Assembly (NCBI RefSeq): GCF_001654965.1
Contig: NZ_LXEV01000016.1
Span: 62,001 to 126,000, forward strand
Direction: 5' to 3'
Origin: Proteus hauseri ATCC 700826
GTDB lineage: Bacteria > Pseudomonadota > Gammaproteobacteria > Enterobacterales > Enterobacteriaceae
DNA length: 64,000 bases
The position numbers and the translations under genes are program-made. Under the pieces are notes generated by a model, which saw only the letters and a list, made by a program, of their open reading frames with translations, was not told the origin of the DNA and did not search any database. Each line of letters starts with the position of its first letter. Position 1 is the first letter of the stretch. Shown in pieces: positions 1-8,395 of this stretch.

Positions 1-22
1 AAAAATCTTCTTGACGATTGTG

Positions 23-38
23 TGTGATTGATATCACA
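23..38. promoter_or_regulatory. CRP-like site 1
   Basis: TGTGA, six bases, TCACA: a perfect match to the CRP half-site palindrome. It is almost 1 kb from the porin start, so the regulated gene may be divergent and outside the window. Confidence 0.55.
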
Positions 39-79
39 AAATTAGGAAAATATAACAGGTGATTTTTCATTGGATTTAT

Positions 80-95
80 AGTGATGGCGATCACA
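80..95. promoter_or_regulatory. CRP-like site 2
   Basis: AGTGA, six bases, TCACA: nine of ten consensus bases. Its centre is 57 bp from that of site 1. The target gene is unclear, as for site 1. Confidence 0.4.
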
Positions 96-591
96 AACTT
101 GAATATTTATTTTCTAAATATAGTGAAAATCGCACAAATGGCCTTTTTATATTACATATGGTTATTGTTTAGATTTTGTAATGTTTCTTTGGTTTTTTTT
201 AATACCTCTACGTATTGATTAGATATTGTAATTGAATCTCGCTATTGTGCTTTCTTTATTAATATTTTTGGTTGTTTATTCTTTTAATGAGCAGTTGTTA
301 TTCGTTACCACCAGTGAAATTGTATTTAAATTCGACTTTGTTTTTATTTAAATAAGAAATAAATATAAAAATATAAAATTATTAATTCAGAATAATAATA
401 TTTAAACCTTTAGTGTTATTTATTTAGTGGTTAAAATTAATACTTCCTTTTAAATATATTAAAGGAGGAGATAAATTTTTTATTGTCAAAAAAAATAATG
501 CTATAACGGAATGAAATATAAAAGAAAAAGTAAAAATAATAATTTTGAAAAAGTTGATTAAGTTCAAAAAACACGTATCTTTACTCTTTAA

Positions 592-607
592 TGTGATACC
601 TATCACT
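592..607. promoter_or_regulatory. CRP-like site 3, upstream of porin operon
   Basis: TGTGA, six bases, TCACT: nine of ten consensus bases. It lies about 420 bp upstream of the porin start and 52 bp (centre to centre) from a weaker CRP-like site. That tandem spacing is typical of CRP/CytR promoters of nucleoside genes. Confidence 0.5.
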
Positions 608-643
608 TAGGTATGTAACCATGAAAATGTATGTTGGTGTAAT

Positions 644-659
644 TGTGGGCTGCATCACG
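644..659. promoter_or_regulatory. CRP-like site 4 (weak), upstream of porin operon
   Basis: TGTGG, six bases, TCACG: eight of ten consensus bases. It is paired with the stronger site at 592-607. Between them are degenerate CytR-like half-sites (TATGTAAC and GTTGGTGT), which alone would not be convincing. Confidence 0.35.
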
Positions 660-1026
660 AAAGTTAGGCTTTTTTTTGAGTAACATGCCAGCGAAAACAT
701 CAATGATGTAATTCATTTCCAGATAGAAATAAAAGTAATGCCTTTATTTAAATATAGATGAGGACGTTATTTTTACGTCTTAATGGTGATTACGTCTGTG
801 TCCAGAAATTAAAACCCTTAAGAAGTTTTATAGAGTAATAAGTAGAGTAAAAGTAGAGTAATAATTAGTAGTCATAAAAATTATCGATTGTGAGAGCGAT
901 TTTCTTTTTCGAAATTCGTGGCAGGGATCTTTTTGTCTGAATTACAGGTTAATTAAATTACGGCGGTATTCTTTTTAACCTTAAAGAAAATCATAAAACT
1001 ATAGAAAATAGATGGGTATTTTAATC

Positions 1027-2220
1027 ATGAAAAGCTTGAAGCCTTTAGCAGCATTGGTTGGTTTACTGATCCTTTCTGGATCAGCAAACGCAGTAAACGT
1101 GTATAACGATAAAGGGACACGTTTCGATGTAAATGGTCAGTTTCGTTTAAAAACACAAGTAACTAGCCAAAATCATGAAATGAAAATGACTGATGATGGT
1201 AGCCGTATCGGTTTCTTCGGTTCACATGAACTGACTAACGATATCAAAGTATTTGGTAAATTAGAGTGGGGTTCAGACACTCAAAAAACAAATAGTGATA
1301 ACCCTAAATCAAACTTTGAAATGTACAACCGTGTTGGTTATGTCGGTTTCTCTCACCGTGATTATGGTCAAATCCAATTTGGTCGTACTTATATTCCTAT
1401 CGACTGGGTTAAAAAATCAAGCTACGGCTATGGTAACACGGGTGTATTCTACTTTAGTGATGTTCTAGGCCGTTCAGTGGGTTATTCTGGTGGCGAAACT
1501 ACGGTTAATGGTAAATATGTAAATACTAATGGTGTTGGTAAAAACAACTTCATGACTCGTTTACCACAAACTATTTTCATCGAAACTAACCGTTATGAAG
1601 GCTTTAAATTAGCGGGTACTGTGACGGGTAAAACGGGTGAAGATGGACGTCGTGTAGCCGGTGATATCACTCGTGCATATTCATTAGTTGGTTTCTATAA
1701 ATCAACCTTCGGTTTAGAGTTTGATGCGGGTTACTCAGCAGCTAAAGGTGAAGCAAACGTTACTGGTCCAAATAAAGACAAAGTTCCAGAGAACAGTATT
1801 TTAGCATTTGGTGCGGAATACTTCTTCCCAGGTCGTGAATTTTCTATCGGTTTAGACTATGGTCAATCTCGTGGTAAAAATCCAGGTTTAGCACTGTATT
1901 CAAACCAAGCTCCACGTGGTTGGAACTCAGTTAAAGGCGATTGGAAAGCTGATCTGTATGGTGTTGGTGTGAAATGGCACTGGGATCGTATCGAAAGTGG
2001 CATGTATGCGGGTTACTACCTGCGTGATGGTGATGCGAACACTTTCAACTACAAAAAAGAAACCTATACTGTGGGTGTAGATAAACGTTTTGCGGTATCT
2101 AAATACAACAACTTACGTTTATTTGCTGAAATGGCATACGACGATGCTCGTAGCGAAAACCCGAAATATGAAGATAAAAAACAATATATCTTCGAAACCG
2201 GTATGCGTCTGTACTTCTAG
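1027..2220 (+). CDS. outer-membrane general porin (OmpC/OmpF-type)
   Basis: A 397-residue trimeric beta-barrel porin that would let small hydrophilic solutes cross the outer membrane. A signal peptide runs from the ATG at 1027 to a typical Ala-x-Ala cleavage site (SANA before VNVYND). The mature protein has alternating Gly/aromatic beta-strand patterns and ends in Phe (GMRLYF), the BAM-recognised C-terminus of porins. An in-frame ATG at 1012 would add five residues and is less likely. The gene is first in a same-strand series with cpdB, an RNase and a nucleotidase, so it may admit nucleotides or oligonucleotides; that specificity is inferred from context only. The family is certain, the exact orthologue is not. 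Confidence 0.88.
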   Translation: MKSLKPLAALVGLLILSGSANAVNVYNDKGTRFDVNGQFRLKTQVTSQNHEMKMTDDGSRIGFFGSHELTNDIKVFGKLEWGSDTQKTNSDNPKSNFEMYNRVGYVGFSHRDYGQIQFGRTYIPIDWVKKSSYGYGNTGVFYFSDVLGRSVGYSGGETTVNGKYVNTNGVGKNNFMTRLPQTIFIETNRYEGFKLAGTVTGKTGEDGRRVAGDITRAYSLVGFYKSTFGLEFDAGYSAAKGEANVTGPNKDKVPENSILAFGAEYFFPGREFSIGLDYGQSRGKNPGLALYSNQAPRGWNSVKGDWKADLYGVGVKWHWDRIESGMYAGYYLRDGDANTFNYKKETYTVGVDKRFAVSKYNNLRLFAEMAYDDARSENPKYEDKKQYIFETGMRLYF

Positions 2221-2256
2221 TCCTGCCAAGAATTAAGGTTTGACAGAAGTAATGAA

Positions 2257-2278
2257 AGGAGAGCGATATCGCTCTCCT
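2257..2278. repeat. 22-bp perfect palindrome between porin and cpdB
   Basis: An exact inverted repeat built on AGGAGAGCGAT. It would form an 11-bp hairpin in the transcript 26 bases before the cpdB start, with no T-run after it. It could be an mRNA stabiliser or processing site letting porin be made in excess over cpdB, or a protein-binding palindrome. Confidence 0.7.
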
Positions 2279-2304
2279 GTTAACCAATATATAAGGGGTG
2301 TGTA

Positions 2305-4260
2305 ATGGTTAAGAATGTGTTGAAGATTTCAACATTAGCAATGTTTGTTGCATTCAATGTGAATGCTGCAACAGTTGATCTCCGTATTATGGAGACCTCT
2401 GATGTTCATAGTAACTTAATCGATTTTGACTACTTCAAAGATAAACCAACTGAACAGTTTGGTTATGTCCGTACTGCTAATTTAATCAAAGCAGCAAAAG
2501 CTGAAGTAACCAATGCGGTTTTAGTTGATAACGGTGACTTGATCCAAGGCAGCCCGCTGGCTGACTATCAAGCAGCTAAAGGTATCGAAAAAGGGGAATC
2601 CCATCCTGCGCATCAGCTGATGAACACAATGGGTTATACAGTAGGTAACTTTGGTAATCATGAATTTAACTATGGTCTTGATTATCTGAAAAAAGCTATC
2701 GCTGGTGCGAAGTTCCCTTACATCAATGCCAACATTCTTGATGCAAAAACAGGCGAAAACTATTTCACACCTTATATCATTGTAGATACACCAGTAAAAG
2801 ATCGTGATGGCAAAGAACACACTATCAAGATTGGTTATATCGGCTTTGTACCACCACAGATCTTAATCTGGGATAAAGCCAATCTGGATGGTAAGGTCGT
2901 TGTTAATGACATTACAGAAACAGCGAGAAAATTCGTTCCTCAAATGAAAAAAGAGGGTGCGGACCTGATTGTGGCTATTCCTCATTCTGGTTTTGCTTCT
3001 GAACCGTACAAAGCAATGGCTGAAAACTCAGTGTATTATCTGAGTGAAGTTGAAGGTATTAACGCAATTATGTTTGGTCATGCGCATGGCGTATTCCCAA
3101 GCAAAGAGTTTGAAGGTATTAAAGGCGTTGATATTGCTAAAGGTACTGTAAACGGCATTCCAGCTGTTATGCCTGGTCAATGGGGTGATCACTTAGGTGT
3201 CGTTGATATGGTTATCAATAACGACAGCGGTAAATGGGTGATGACACAAGCAACAGGTGAAGCTCGTCCAATCTTTGATAAAGCGAACAAAAAAGCATTA
3301 GTTGAACGTGATGCACAATTGGCTCAAATCATTGAAAAAGCACACCAAGGTACTCGCGATTTCGTCGGTAAACACATTGGTAAAGCATCTGCTAACATGT
3401 ATAGCTTCCTTGCATTAGTGCAAAGCGATCCTACAGTACAAATCGTTAACGACGCTCAAGTTGATTACACCAAACACTTTATTCAAGGCGATCCTAACTT
3501 AGACGGACTGCCAGTATTAGGCGCAGCGGCACCATTTAAAGCAGGTGGTCGTAAAAACGCACCAGCAGACTTCGTCGAAGTTGAAAAAGGTGACCTGACA
3601 TTCCGTAATGCTGCCGACCTGTATCTGTATCCAAATACATTAGTTGTTGTTAAAGCGACCGGTGCTGATGTTATTGAGTGGTTAGAATGTTCAGCGGGTA
3701 TGTGGAACCAAGTTGATGTAAATTCAACTAAACCACAAGAACTGATTAACTGGGATGGTTTCCGTACTTATAACTTCGATACCATCAGTGGTGTGAATTA
3801 TAAAGTTGACGTAACTCAACCAGCTAAATACGACGTTGATTGCCAAGTCATTAATAAAGATGCAAATCGTATTAAAGACGTCACTTATGAAGGCAAGCCG
3901 ATTGATCCTAAAGCAACATTCTTAGTTGCGACAAATAACTACCGTGGATACGGCGGTAAATTTGCGGGAACAGGTGAAAGCAACATCGCATTTGCATCTC
4001 CGGATGAAAACCGCGCTATTTTAGCTTCTTATATTGCGAAAGAAACTAAAGAGAAAGGCGAAGTTGTCACTAAAGCGGCTAACAACTGGTCTTTCTTACC
4101 TATTAAGACTGATAAAGCGCTAGATATTCGTTTTGAAACTTCTCCAAGTGAAAAAGCGGCTGCATTTATTAAAGATTTTGCTCAGTATCCAATGACTTTC
4201 GTTGGAAATGACGAAATTGGTTTTGCAATTTACAAAATCGATTTGACTGAAAAAAAATAA
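2305..4260 (+). CDS. cpdB: periplasmic 2',3'-cyclic-nucleotide 2'-phosphodiesterase / 3'-nucleotidase
   Basis: A 651-residue CpdB, close to the 647 residues of E. coli CpdB. It opens 2',3'-cyclic nucleotides, the products of T2 RNases, to 3'-nucleotides and removes the phosphate. A signal peptide ends at about residue 21 (NVNA). The metallophosphatase motifs follow in order: METSDVHSN near residue 30, [10 protein letters not shown] near 75, GNFGNHEFN near 112 and FGHAHG near 258. The second half is the 5'-nucleotidase C-terminal domain. The start has an AAGGGG-type ribosome site seven bases upstream. A hairpin separates it from the porin gene and a terminator follows. It supplies the middle step of the RNA-degrading set around it. 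Confidence 0.95.
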   Translation: MVKNVLKISTLAMFVAFNVNAATVDLRIMETSDVHSNLIDFDYFKDKPTEQFGYVRTANLIKAAKAEVTNAVLVDNGDLIQGSPLADYQAAKGIEKGESHPAHQLMNTMGYTVGNFGNHEFNYGLDYLKKAIAGAKFPYINANILDAKTGENYFTPYIIVDTPVKDRDGKEHTIKIGYIGFVPPQILIWDKANLDGKVVVNDITETARKFVPQMKKEGADLIVAIPHSGFASEPYKAMAENSVYYLSEVEGINAIMFGHAHGVFPSKEFEGIKGVDIAKGTVNGIPAVMPGQWGDHLGVVDMVINNDSGKWVMTQATGEARPIFDKANKKALVERDAQLAQIIEKAHQGTRDFVGKHIGKASANMYSFLALVQSDPTVQIVNDAQVDYTKHFIQGDPNLDGLPVLGAAAPFKAGGRKNAPADFVEVEKGDLTFRNAADLYLYPNTLVVVKATGADVIEWLECSAGMWNQVDVNSTKPQELINWDGFRTYNFDTISGVNYKVDVTQPAKYDVDCQVINKDANRIKDVTYEGKPIDPKATFLVATNNYRGYGGKFAGTGESNIAFASPDENRAILASYIAKETKEKGEVVTKAANNWSFLPIKTDKALDIRFETSPSEKAAAFIKDFAQYPMTFVGNDEIGFAIYKIDLTEKK

Positions 4261-4270
4261 GCCGATAAAT

Positions 4271-4293
4271 ACCTGCCCATTCGGGCAGGTTTT
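4271..4293 (+). terminator. terminator after cpdB
   Basis: An 8-bp GC-rich stem (ACCTGCCC with GGGCAGGT), four-base loop and a short T-run. It may attenuate rather than fully stop transcription, since the RNase gene follows 55 bases later on the same strand. Confidence 0.8.
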
Positions 4294-4344
4294 CCTAACA
4301 TTTTGAACCAAAAGAGTGGCTTAAATACTCTTTAAGGGGATCTT

Positions 4345-5121
4345 ATGCGCTTTATGAAGTTACTACCCGCGGTATTTGCTTTAATTCTTGCTGGTTGTGT
4401 AACGCAAACACCTGAAATAACAGAACCACTAAAACCCCAAGCTAAGTTAGTTGAAGGTGTTTCTTGCGTTTTACCTGATGCACCTACTGCACCTTATGAC
4501 TACATTGCTGCGAATGATCGTTATGGTCAAAACAGCACTGCATCAACAGATTATTTCAAGCTGGCGATTAACTACTCACCTGCTTTTTGTGACTATAAAA
4601 GTAATAATATTAAACGTTTAAATAACGACAATGAAAAAGATCGTGCAAAACGTGAGTTTGATAAATTTGAAATCCAGTGTTTCTCTGATAACAAATTTGG
4701 CTGGATTGTTCATGGGCTGTGGGCTGAAACCTGTGATGGTAAATCATGGGATGAATGTCGCGATTGGAAAGATATACGCAAGCATCCTCGTTTATGTAAA
4801 GGCGATTTAGCACCATTAGAGTATTCAGCGATCAAACCTTACCTGTGCTCATCTCCGGGTATTGATCTGTTACAAGGCGAGTGGGAAAAACACGGTGTCT
4901 GTGCATTTGATACTCCTGATGCATTCTTTGGTCAGCAACAAGCGTTATTTGATGCGTTAGTACTACCAGAAGGCCGTCCTTCGAATAGTGAGTTGATTAA
5001 GTTCTTAAAAGAACACAACCCATCATTGAAGGATAAGGAAATCCAAATTAATCGAGATGAATTCTATATCTGTTATAGCAAAGATTTCGAAGTAATTGAT
5101 TGTCCGAAACGTGAATTTTGA
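4345..5121 (+). CDS. rna: RNase T2-family ribonuclease (RNase I), lipoprotein
   Basis: A 258-residue T2-family endoribonuclease that cleaves RNA without base preference through 2',3'-cyclic intermediates. Both active-site segments are present: WIVHGLWAE (catalytic His 123) and GEWEKHGVC (residues 178-186, His 183). Many cysteines fit an exported disulfide-bonded fold. E. coli RNase I (about 268 residues) is soluble and periplasmic, whereas this protein starts with a lipoprotein signal: the lipobox LAGC has Cys 18, and residue +2 is Val, so outer-membrane sorting is expected. The start follows a clear AAGGGG ribosome site. It sits 18 bases before a nucleotidase lipoprotein and downstream of cpdB, which consumes its products. 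Confidence 0.92.
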   Translation: MRFMKLLPAVFALILAGCVTQTPEITEPLKPQAKLVEGVSCVLPDAPTAPYDYIAANDRYGQNSTASTDYFKLAINYSPAFCDYKSNNIKRLNNDNEKDRAKREFDKFEIQCFSDNKFGWIVHGLWAETCDGKSWDECRDWKDIRKHPRLCKGDLAPLEYSAIKPYLCSSPGIDLLQGEWEKHGVCAFDTPDAFFGQQQALFDALVLPEGRPSNSELIKFLKEHNPSLKDKEIQINRDEFYICYSKDFEVIDCPKREF

Positions 5122-5139
5122 TCTTAGGGATAAACTTAA

Positions 5140-6762
5140 ATGAACCATAAATATAAACTCGTTGCACTTGCTGTAAGCTCAGTCTTATTAGCGGGTTGCG
5201 CAAAGAATTACGACGAAGCTAATGTTGTTGACGTTCGTGTTATTGCAATGAATGACTTCCACGGTGCGCTTAAAGCGCCAGGTCCAAACAAACCTGGTGG
5301 CATTGAGCACATGGCAACATTAATCAAAGAAATGAAGAAAGATAACCCTAACAACATCGTTGTTGCAGCGGGTGATATGGTTGGTGCAAGCCCACTGTTA
5401 TCTTCTATGTTCCATGATGAGCCTTCAATTGAAGCATTATCATTAGCAGGACTGGAAGCCACTTCGGTTGGTAACCACGAATTTGATAAAGGCATGGGCG
5501 AATTACTGCGTAAGCAAAACGGTGGTTGCCACCCAGTAACAGGTTGCCAAGGGCCAACAGAATTTAAAGGTGCTGATTTCCAATATTTAGCGGCTAACGT
5601 TACTGTTAATGAAACAGGCAAAACGCTACTTCCTGAATATGTTATCAAAGAATTTAACGGTATCCCTGTTGCGTTCATTGGTGTCACTTTAGAAGGTACT
5701 GCGGCTATCGTAACACCAAAAGGTACTGAAGGTTTAAGCTTCCACAACGAAGCAAAAACAATTAACGCCTTAGTTCCCCAGCTAAAAGCACAAGGTGTTC
5801 AAGCGATAGGTGTGTTAATCCACGAAGGTGCTGCACAGCGTCGAGATGGTGGCCCAGTTAATATCAACGCATGTAATGGTATTACCGGTAAAGTATTAGG
5901 TGTTGTTGAACAATTAGATCCAGCAATTGATTTTGTTGTAACGGGTCATACTCACCAAGCTTACAACTGTACTATCAATGGTAGATCAGTAACATCGGCA
6001 CAATCAAACGGTGCAATGTTAACGCGTATAGACCTGAAATTAGACAAAACAACAAAAGACGTTGTTGATGTTGAAGCACGTAATATTTGGGTTGATAACC
6101 GCAAATATGAAAAAGATCCGGCAATTACCAAACTGTTAGAAGCTTACGAAAAAATCGCTACTCCATTAGCGAACCGCATTATTGGTAAGTTAGAAGGTAA
6201 CTTAACTAAGCAAACTAACGATGCAGGTGAGTCAGGTTTAGGTCAAGTTATCGCTGATGCACATCTGTATACAGCAAAACCAAAAGAGATGGGTGGTGCA
6301 CAAATTGGTCTGATGAATGGCGGTGGTATTCGTGCCGACATGACGGGTGGTGACGTTTCTTATAACGCAATCTACACTGTACAGCCATTCTCTAACGTAC
6401 TGTTAACTCAAACCTTAACCGGTGAACAAATTAAACGTCTGCTAGAGCAACAGTGGGATCGTTCGCGCCCGCAAGTGTTAGCTATTTCAGGCAACTTCCA
6501 ATATACATGGGACAGCAAAGCACCAGTAGGCAATCGTGTTATTGCTGAATCAATGCGTATTGATGGCAAACCTGTTGATATGAAAGCGAACTACCGTGTG
6601 GTTGCTAATGAATACTTAGCAACAGGTGGTAGTAACTTCTCAGTATTAAAAGAAGGTAAAGATCCAGTTTATAGCGTGCCAGACGTTGATGCAGTAGTGA
6701 AATACTTTGCAGAACAGTCTCCAATTGCTCAACCAAAAGCAAATAACATCACACGCAAATAA
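5140..6762 (+). CDS. 5'-nucleotidase / metallophosphatase (UshA family), lipoprotein
   Basis: A 540-residue 5'-nucleotidase-family enzyme, probably removing phosphate from 5'-nucleotides and perhaps splitting UDP-sugars. Visible motifs are MNDFHGAL near residue 37, AAGDMVGASP near 75, VGNHEFDKG near 109 and TGHTHQAY near 268, all metal-binding. A C-terminal nucleotide-binding domain follows, with GGGIRADM. It begins with a lipobox (LLAGC, Cys 20; +2 Ala, so probably outer membrane), unlike soluble E. coli UshA. The NDFHG form of the first motif suggests a different branch from E. coli UshA, so no symbol is given. It is last in the RNA-scavenging series, with a ribosome site overlapping the 18-base gap from the RNase gene. 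Confidence 0.88.
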   Translation: MNHKYKLVALAVSSVLLAGCAKNYDEANVVDVRVIAMNDFHGALKAPGPNKPGGIEHMATLIKEMKKDNPNNIVVAAGDMVGASPLLSSMFHDEPSIEALSLAGLEATSVGNHEFDKGMGELLRKQNGGCHPVTGCQGPTEFKGADFQYLAANVTVNETGKTLLPEYVIKEFNGIPVAFIGVTLEGTAAIVTPKGTEGLSFHNEAKTINALVPQLKAQGVQAIGVLIHEGAAQRRDGGPVNINACNGITGKVLGVVEQLDPAIDFVVTGHTHQAYNCTINGRSVTSAQSNGAMLTRIDLKLDKTTKDVVDVEARNIWVDNRKYEKDPAITKLLEAYEKIATPLANRIIGKLEGNLTKQTNDAGESGLGQVIADAHLYTAKPKEMGGAQIGLMNGGGIRADMTGGDVSYNAIYTVQPFSNVLLTQTLTGEQIKRLLEQQWDRSRPQVLAISGNFQYTWDSKAPVGNRVIAESMRIDGKPVDMKANYRVVANEYLATGGSNFSVLKEGKDPVYSVPDVDAVVKYFAEQSPIAQPKANNITRK

Positions 6763-6788
6763 GGTATTTTCATACGCCTTGTGAAAAT

Positions 6789-6815
6789 CGCACCTCTGTT
6801 TTTGTAAGAGGTGCG
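6789..6815. terminator. hairpin after the nucleotidase gene
   Basis: A 9-bp stem (CGCACCTCT with AGAGGTGCG) around a nine-base loop, 26 bases after the stop. No T-run follows, so it probably works together with the next hairpin. Confidence 0.5.
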
Positions 6816-6828
6816 TAACTAAATAAAG

Positions 6829-6897
6829 AGAGCAAAGTGTTGAACACAAAGGGTCCATCCCTACCTTTGTATTCATTGCGCACTTTGCTCTTTTTTT
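6829..6897 (+). terminator. long two-part hairpin with T7 tail
   Basis: An outer 11-bp stem pairs 6829-6839 with 6881-6891. Inside it TGAA-x-ACAAAGG (6841-6852) pairs with CCTTTGT-x-TTCA (6864-6874). Seven T follow (6891-6897). The whole is a strong rho-independent terminator of the scavenging operon, unusually long and layered. Confidence 0.75.
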
Positions 6898-6899
6898 AT

Positions 6900-7138
6900 G
6901 TTTCTATTATGGAACATGTGTATCTTAGCGAGTATTAAGATATGAGAACTAAATTTTCAGTCTTTACAATAAATAGTGTGTAATGTATTGCTGCATTTAG
7001 CGACAAAAGTTTTATTTTTATCGTGAGTTATTAATATAAAAATTTATAGAATTAAGTTCTTATAAATTATTAACATAAACAAGGATAGAATTAATTCTAT
7101 CCAGTTAAAGCACCCGATAGGTATTAGGAGTGTAAACA
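6900..7138. other. AT-rich spacer, no gene seen
   Basis: About 240 bases of AT-rich DNA between the terminator and the toxin-antitoxin remnant. A Shine-Dalgarno-like AGGAG at 7126-7130 belongs to the antitoxin remnant. Nothing else was recognised. Confidence 0.4.
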
Positions 7139-7369
7139 ATAGCTATTTCCGTAAGATTAGATAAAGACTTTGTGTCTGATGCTAAAATGCATGCGGAAGC
7201 GAAAAGCAGAAGTGCTCCTAAACAAATTGAACACTGGGCTAAAATCGGGCGTATAGCTGAAGATAACCCTGATCTGCCATATAGCTTTATCGAAGAATTG
7301 TTACTGGCACAGGTGGAAGTCGAAAACAAAAAGGTTTCTCGATACGTCCGAACCACCAAAAGAGATTGA
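7139..7369 (+). pseudogene. ParD-like antitoxin, start codon apparently lost
   Basis: The frame reads as a small ParD-like type II antitoxin: a basic N-terminal segment (ISVRLDKDFVSDAK), then SRSAPKQIEHWAKIGRIAED and an acidic tail. The family match begins about ten residues before the first usable start (GTG 7172). At the expected place, eight bases after AGGAG (7126-7130), the codon is ATA, one change from ATG; a TAA lies two codons further upstream. The gene is either dead, or read from GTG 7172 without the first DNA-binding strand. It lies directly before the toxin remnant. Recognition is from memory of the family. Confidence 0.55.
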
Positions 7370-7649
7370 TGTTTATCAGTCTGCTCGATTTGAAAAGGTA
7401 ATGAAAAATTTGCCTGGGTAAGATGTGAAAATCATTGAAGATGAAATTGATCAAATAATCGATAATCCATTGATTGGTGAGAGGAAAAAAGACAATCTTG
7501 CTTATCTCAGAGTGCACAAATTTAGGCTTAATGAGTTGACTGTACTACTAGGTTATTCATGGGTAGCCAACAAAGTTGAACTGTATCTACTACATATAGA
7601 GGCTCATGAAAATTTCTATGACGCCTCAGAAAAAACAGCGAAAGACTAA
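7365..7649 (+). pseudogene. RelE/ParE-like toxin, interrupted by a stop codon
   Basis: The frame from 7365 encodes DVYQSARFEKVMKNLPG, then a TAA at 7419-7421, then DVKIIEDEIDQIIDNPLIGE and the rest of a ParE/RelE-like toxin (YLRVHKFR, VLLGYSW, ELYLLHIEAHENFY). The two parts are in the same frame, so one nonsense change broke the gene. No ATG is available at the expected start either: ATT lies at 7365, overlapping the antitoxin stop. The remaining ORF from GTG 7425 (74 residues) lacks the first helices and is unlikely to be toxic. With the antitoxin remnant this is a decayed module. Confidence 0.65.
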
Positions 7650-7671
7650 TCTGAAACTGATTAAATCATAA

Positions 7672-7705
7672 AAGCGTGGTGACCTTATGCCACCACGCTT
7701 TTTTT
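7672..7705 (+). terminator. terminator after the toxin remnant
   Basis: A 10-bp stem (AAGCGTGGTG with CACCACGCTT), nine-base loop and T7. It ends rightward transcription before the convergent nitroreductase gene. Confidence 0.8.
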
Positions 7706-7718
7706 GTGGGTATGTAAT

Positions 7719-7742
7719 AAAAAAACCCACAGTGGCTGTGGG
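7719..7742 (-). terminator. terminator of the nitroreductase gene
   Basis: On the minus strand a 7-bp stem (CCCACAG with CTGTGGG, three-base loop) is followed by a T-run, 54 bases past the nitroreductase stop. Confidence 0.8.
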
Positions 7743-7795
7743 CAAAGGAATGAAAGTAAAGAGGGTAATGCTGTAGGGTAATTTAGTAAGATGTT

Positions 7796-8395
7796 TTATT
7801 TAAATACTTTAAAACGAGCATCATCTTCGATGTAGTTTTTCTCGCCAGCTTCTTGTTCAATAGAACCGAAAACCATTTGAGCTCTTAGTTTCCACGTTTT
7901 TGGCAGATCCCAAGTTGCATGAACTTCATCATCAATAATTGGGTTGTAGTGTTGTAATGACGCGCCAATTTTTTCTGCTGCTAATGCAGTCCAAACAGAA
8001 AGCTGAGCCATACCACTTGCTTGTTCTGACCATACAGGGAAGTTTTCTGCATACAGTGGGAACTGCTCTTGAAGACCTTTAACAATATCAGTATCTTCAA
8101 AATAAAGAATCGAACCAGCCCCTGCTGCAAAGCTGTCAATTTTAGCTTCTGTAGCGCTAAAAGCGTCTGCTGGGATTAACTTTTTCAAGGTGTTTTTAAC
8201 AATGTTCCACAGTGCGTGATGCTGTTCACCAAACAGAACAACAACGCGAGAAGTTTGTGAGTTAAATGCAGAAGGGCTTTCTTTAACGGCTTCTTTGATA
8301 GTTGCAATAACTTTTTCTTCGTCGATAGGAAGCTGATTACCTAAATGATAAATTGTTCTACGTTGTTTCATTAAATCAGTAAATTTGTTAGACAT
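7796..8395 (-). CDS. nitroreductase-family flavoprotein (Frm2/HBN1-like)
   Basis: A 199-residue nitroreductase-fold protein expected to bind FMN and use NAD(P)H to reduce nitro compounds or quinones in the cytoplasm. The N-terminal RRTIYHLGNQLP segment, PSAFNSQTSRVV near residue 41, and the C-terminal GASLQHYNPIID plus MVFGSIEQEAGEKN match the small subfamily that includes yeast Frm2/HBN1 and bacterial relatives. The true substrate is unknown. It is transcribed alone, with its own terminator, from a ribosome site (AAGGAGAC) just upstream of the ATG. Confidence 0.85.
   Translation of the reverse strand: MSNKFTDLMKQRRTIYHLGNQLPIDEEKVIATIKEAVKESPSAFNSQTSRVVVLFGEQHHALWNIVKNTLKKLIPADAFSATEAKIDSFAAGAGSILYFEDTDIVKGLQEQFPLYAENFPVWSEQASGMAQLSVWTALAAEKIGASLQHYNPIIDDEVHATWDLPKTWKLRAQMVFGSIEQEAGEKNYIEDDARFKVFK

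Larger units (their letters stand above)
1..1011. other. long AT-rich intergenic regulatory region
   Basis: This stretch holds no convincing gene. The only longer ORF (minus strand, 424-606) starts inside a CRP-like palindrome, has no ribosome binding site and has low-complexity composition. What is visible are four CRP-like inverted repeats (23-38, 80-95, 592-607, 644-659), a strong Shine-Dalgarno-like purine run at 461-470 with no gene behind it, and otherwise AT-rich DNA leading to the porin gene. The first pair may serve a gene outside the left edge. Confidence 0.6.

Noticed and set aside
424-606. 60-residue minus-strand ORF in the left intergenic region
   Set aside because: No ribosome site, low-complexity hydrophobic translation typical of AT-rich DNA, and its start lies in a CRP-like palindrome.
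1012-1026. Upstream ATG for the porin gene
   Set aside because: It adds MGILI before a standard signal peptide that begins properly at 1027.
5208-5747. 179-residue minus-strand ORF inside the nucleotidase gene
   Set aside because: Antisense shadow of a well-supported coding sequence; no start signals or recognisable family.
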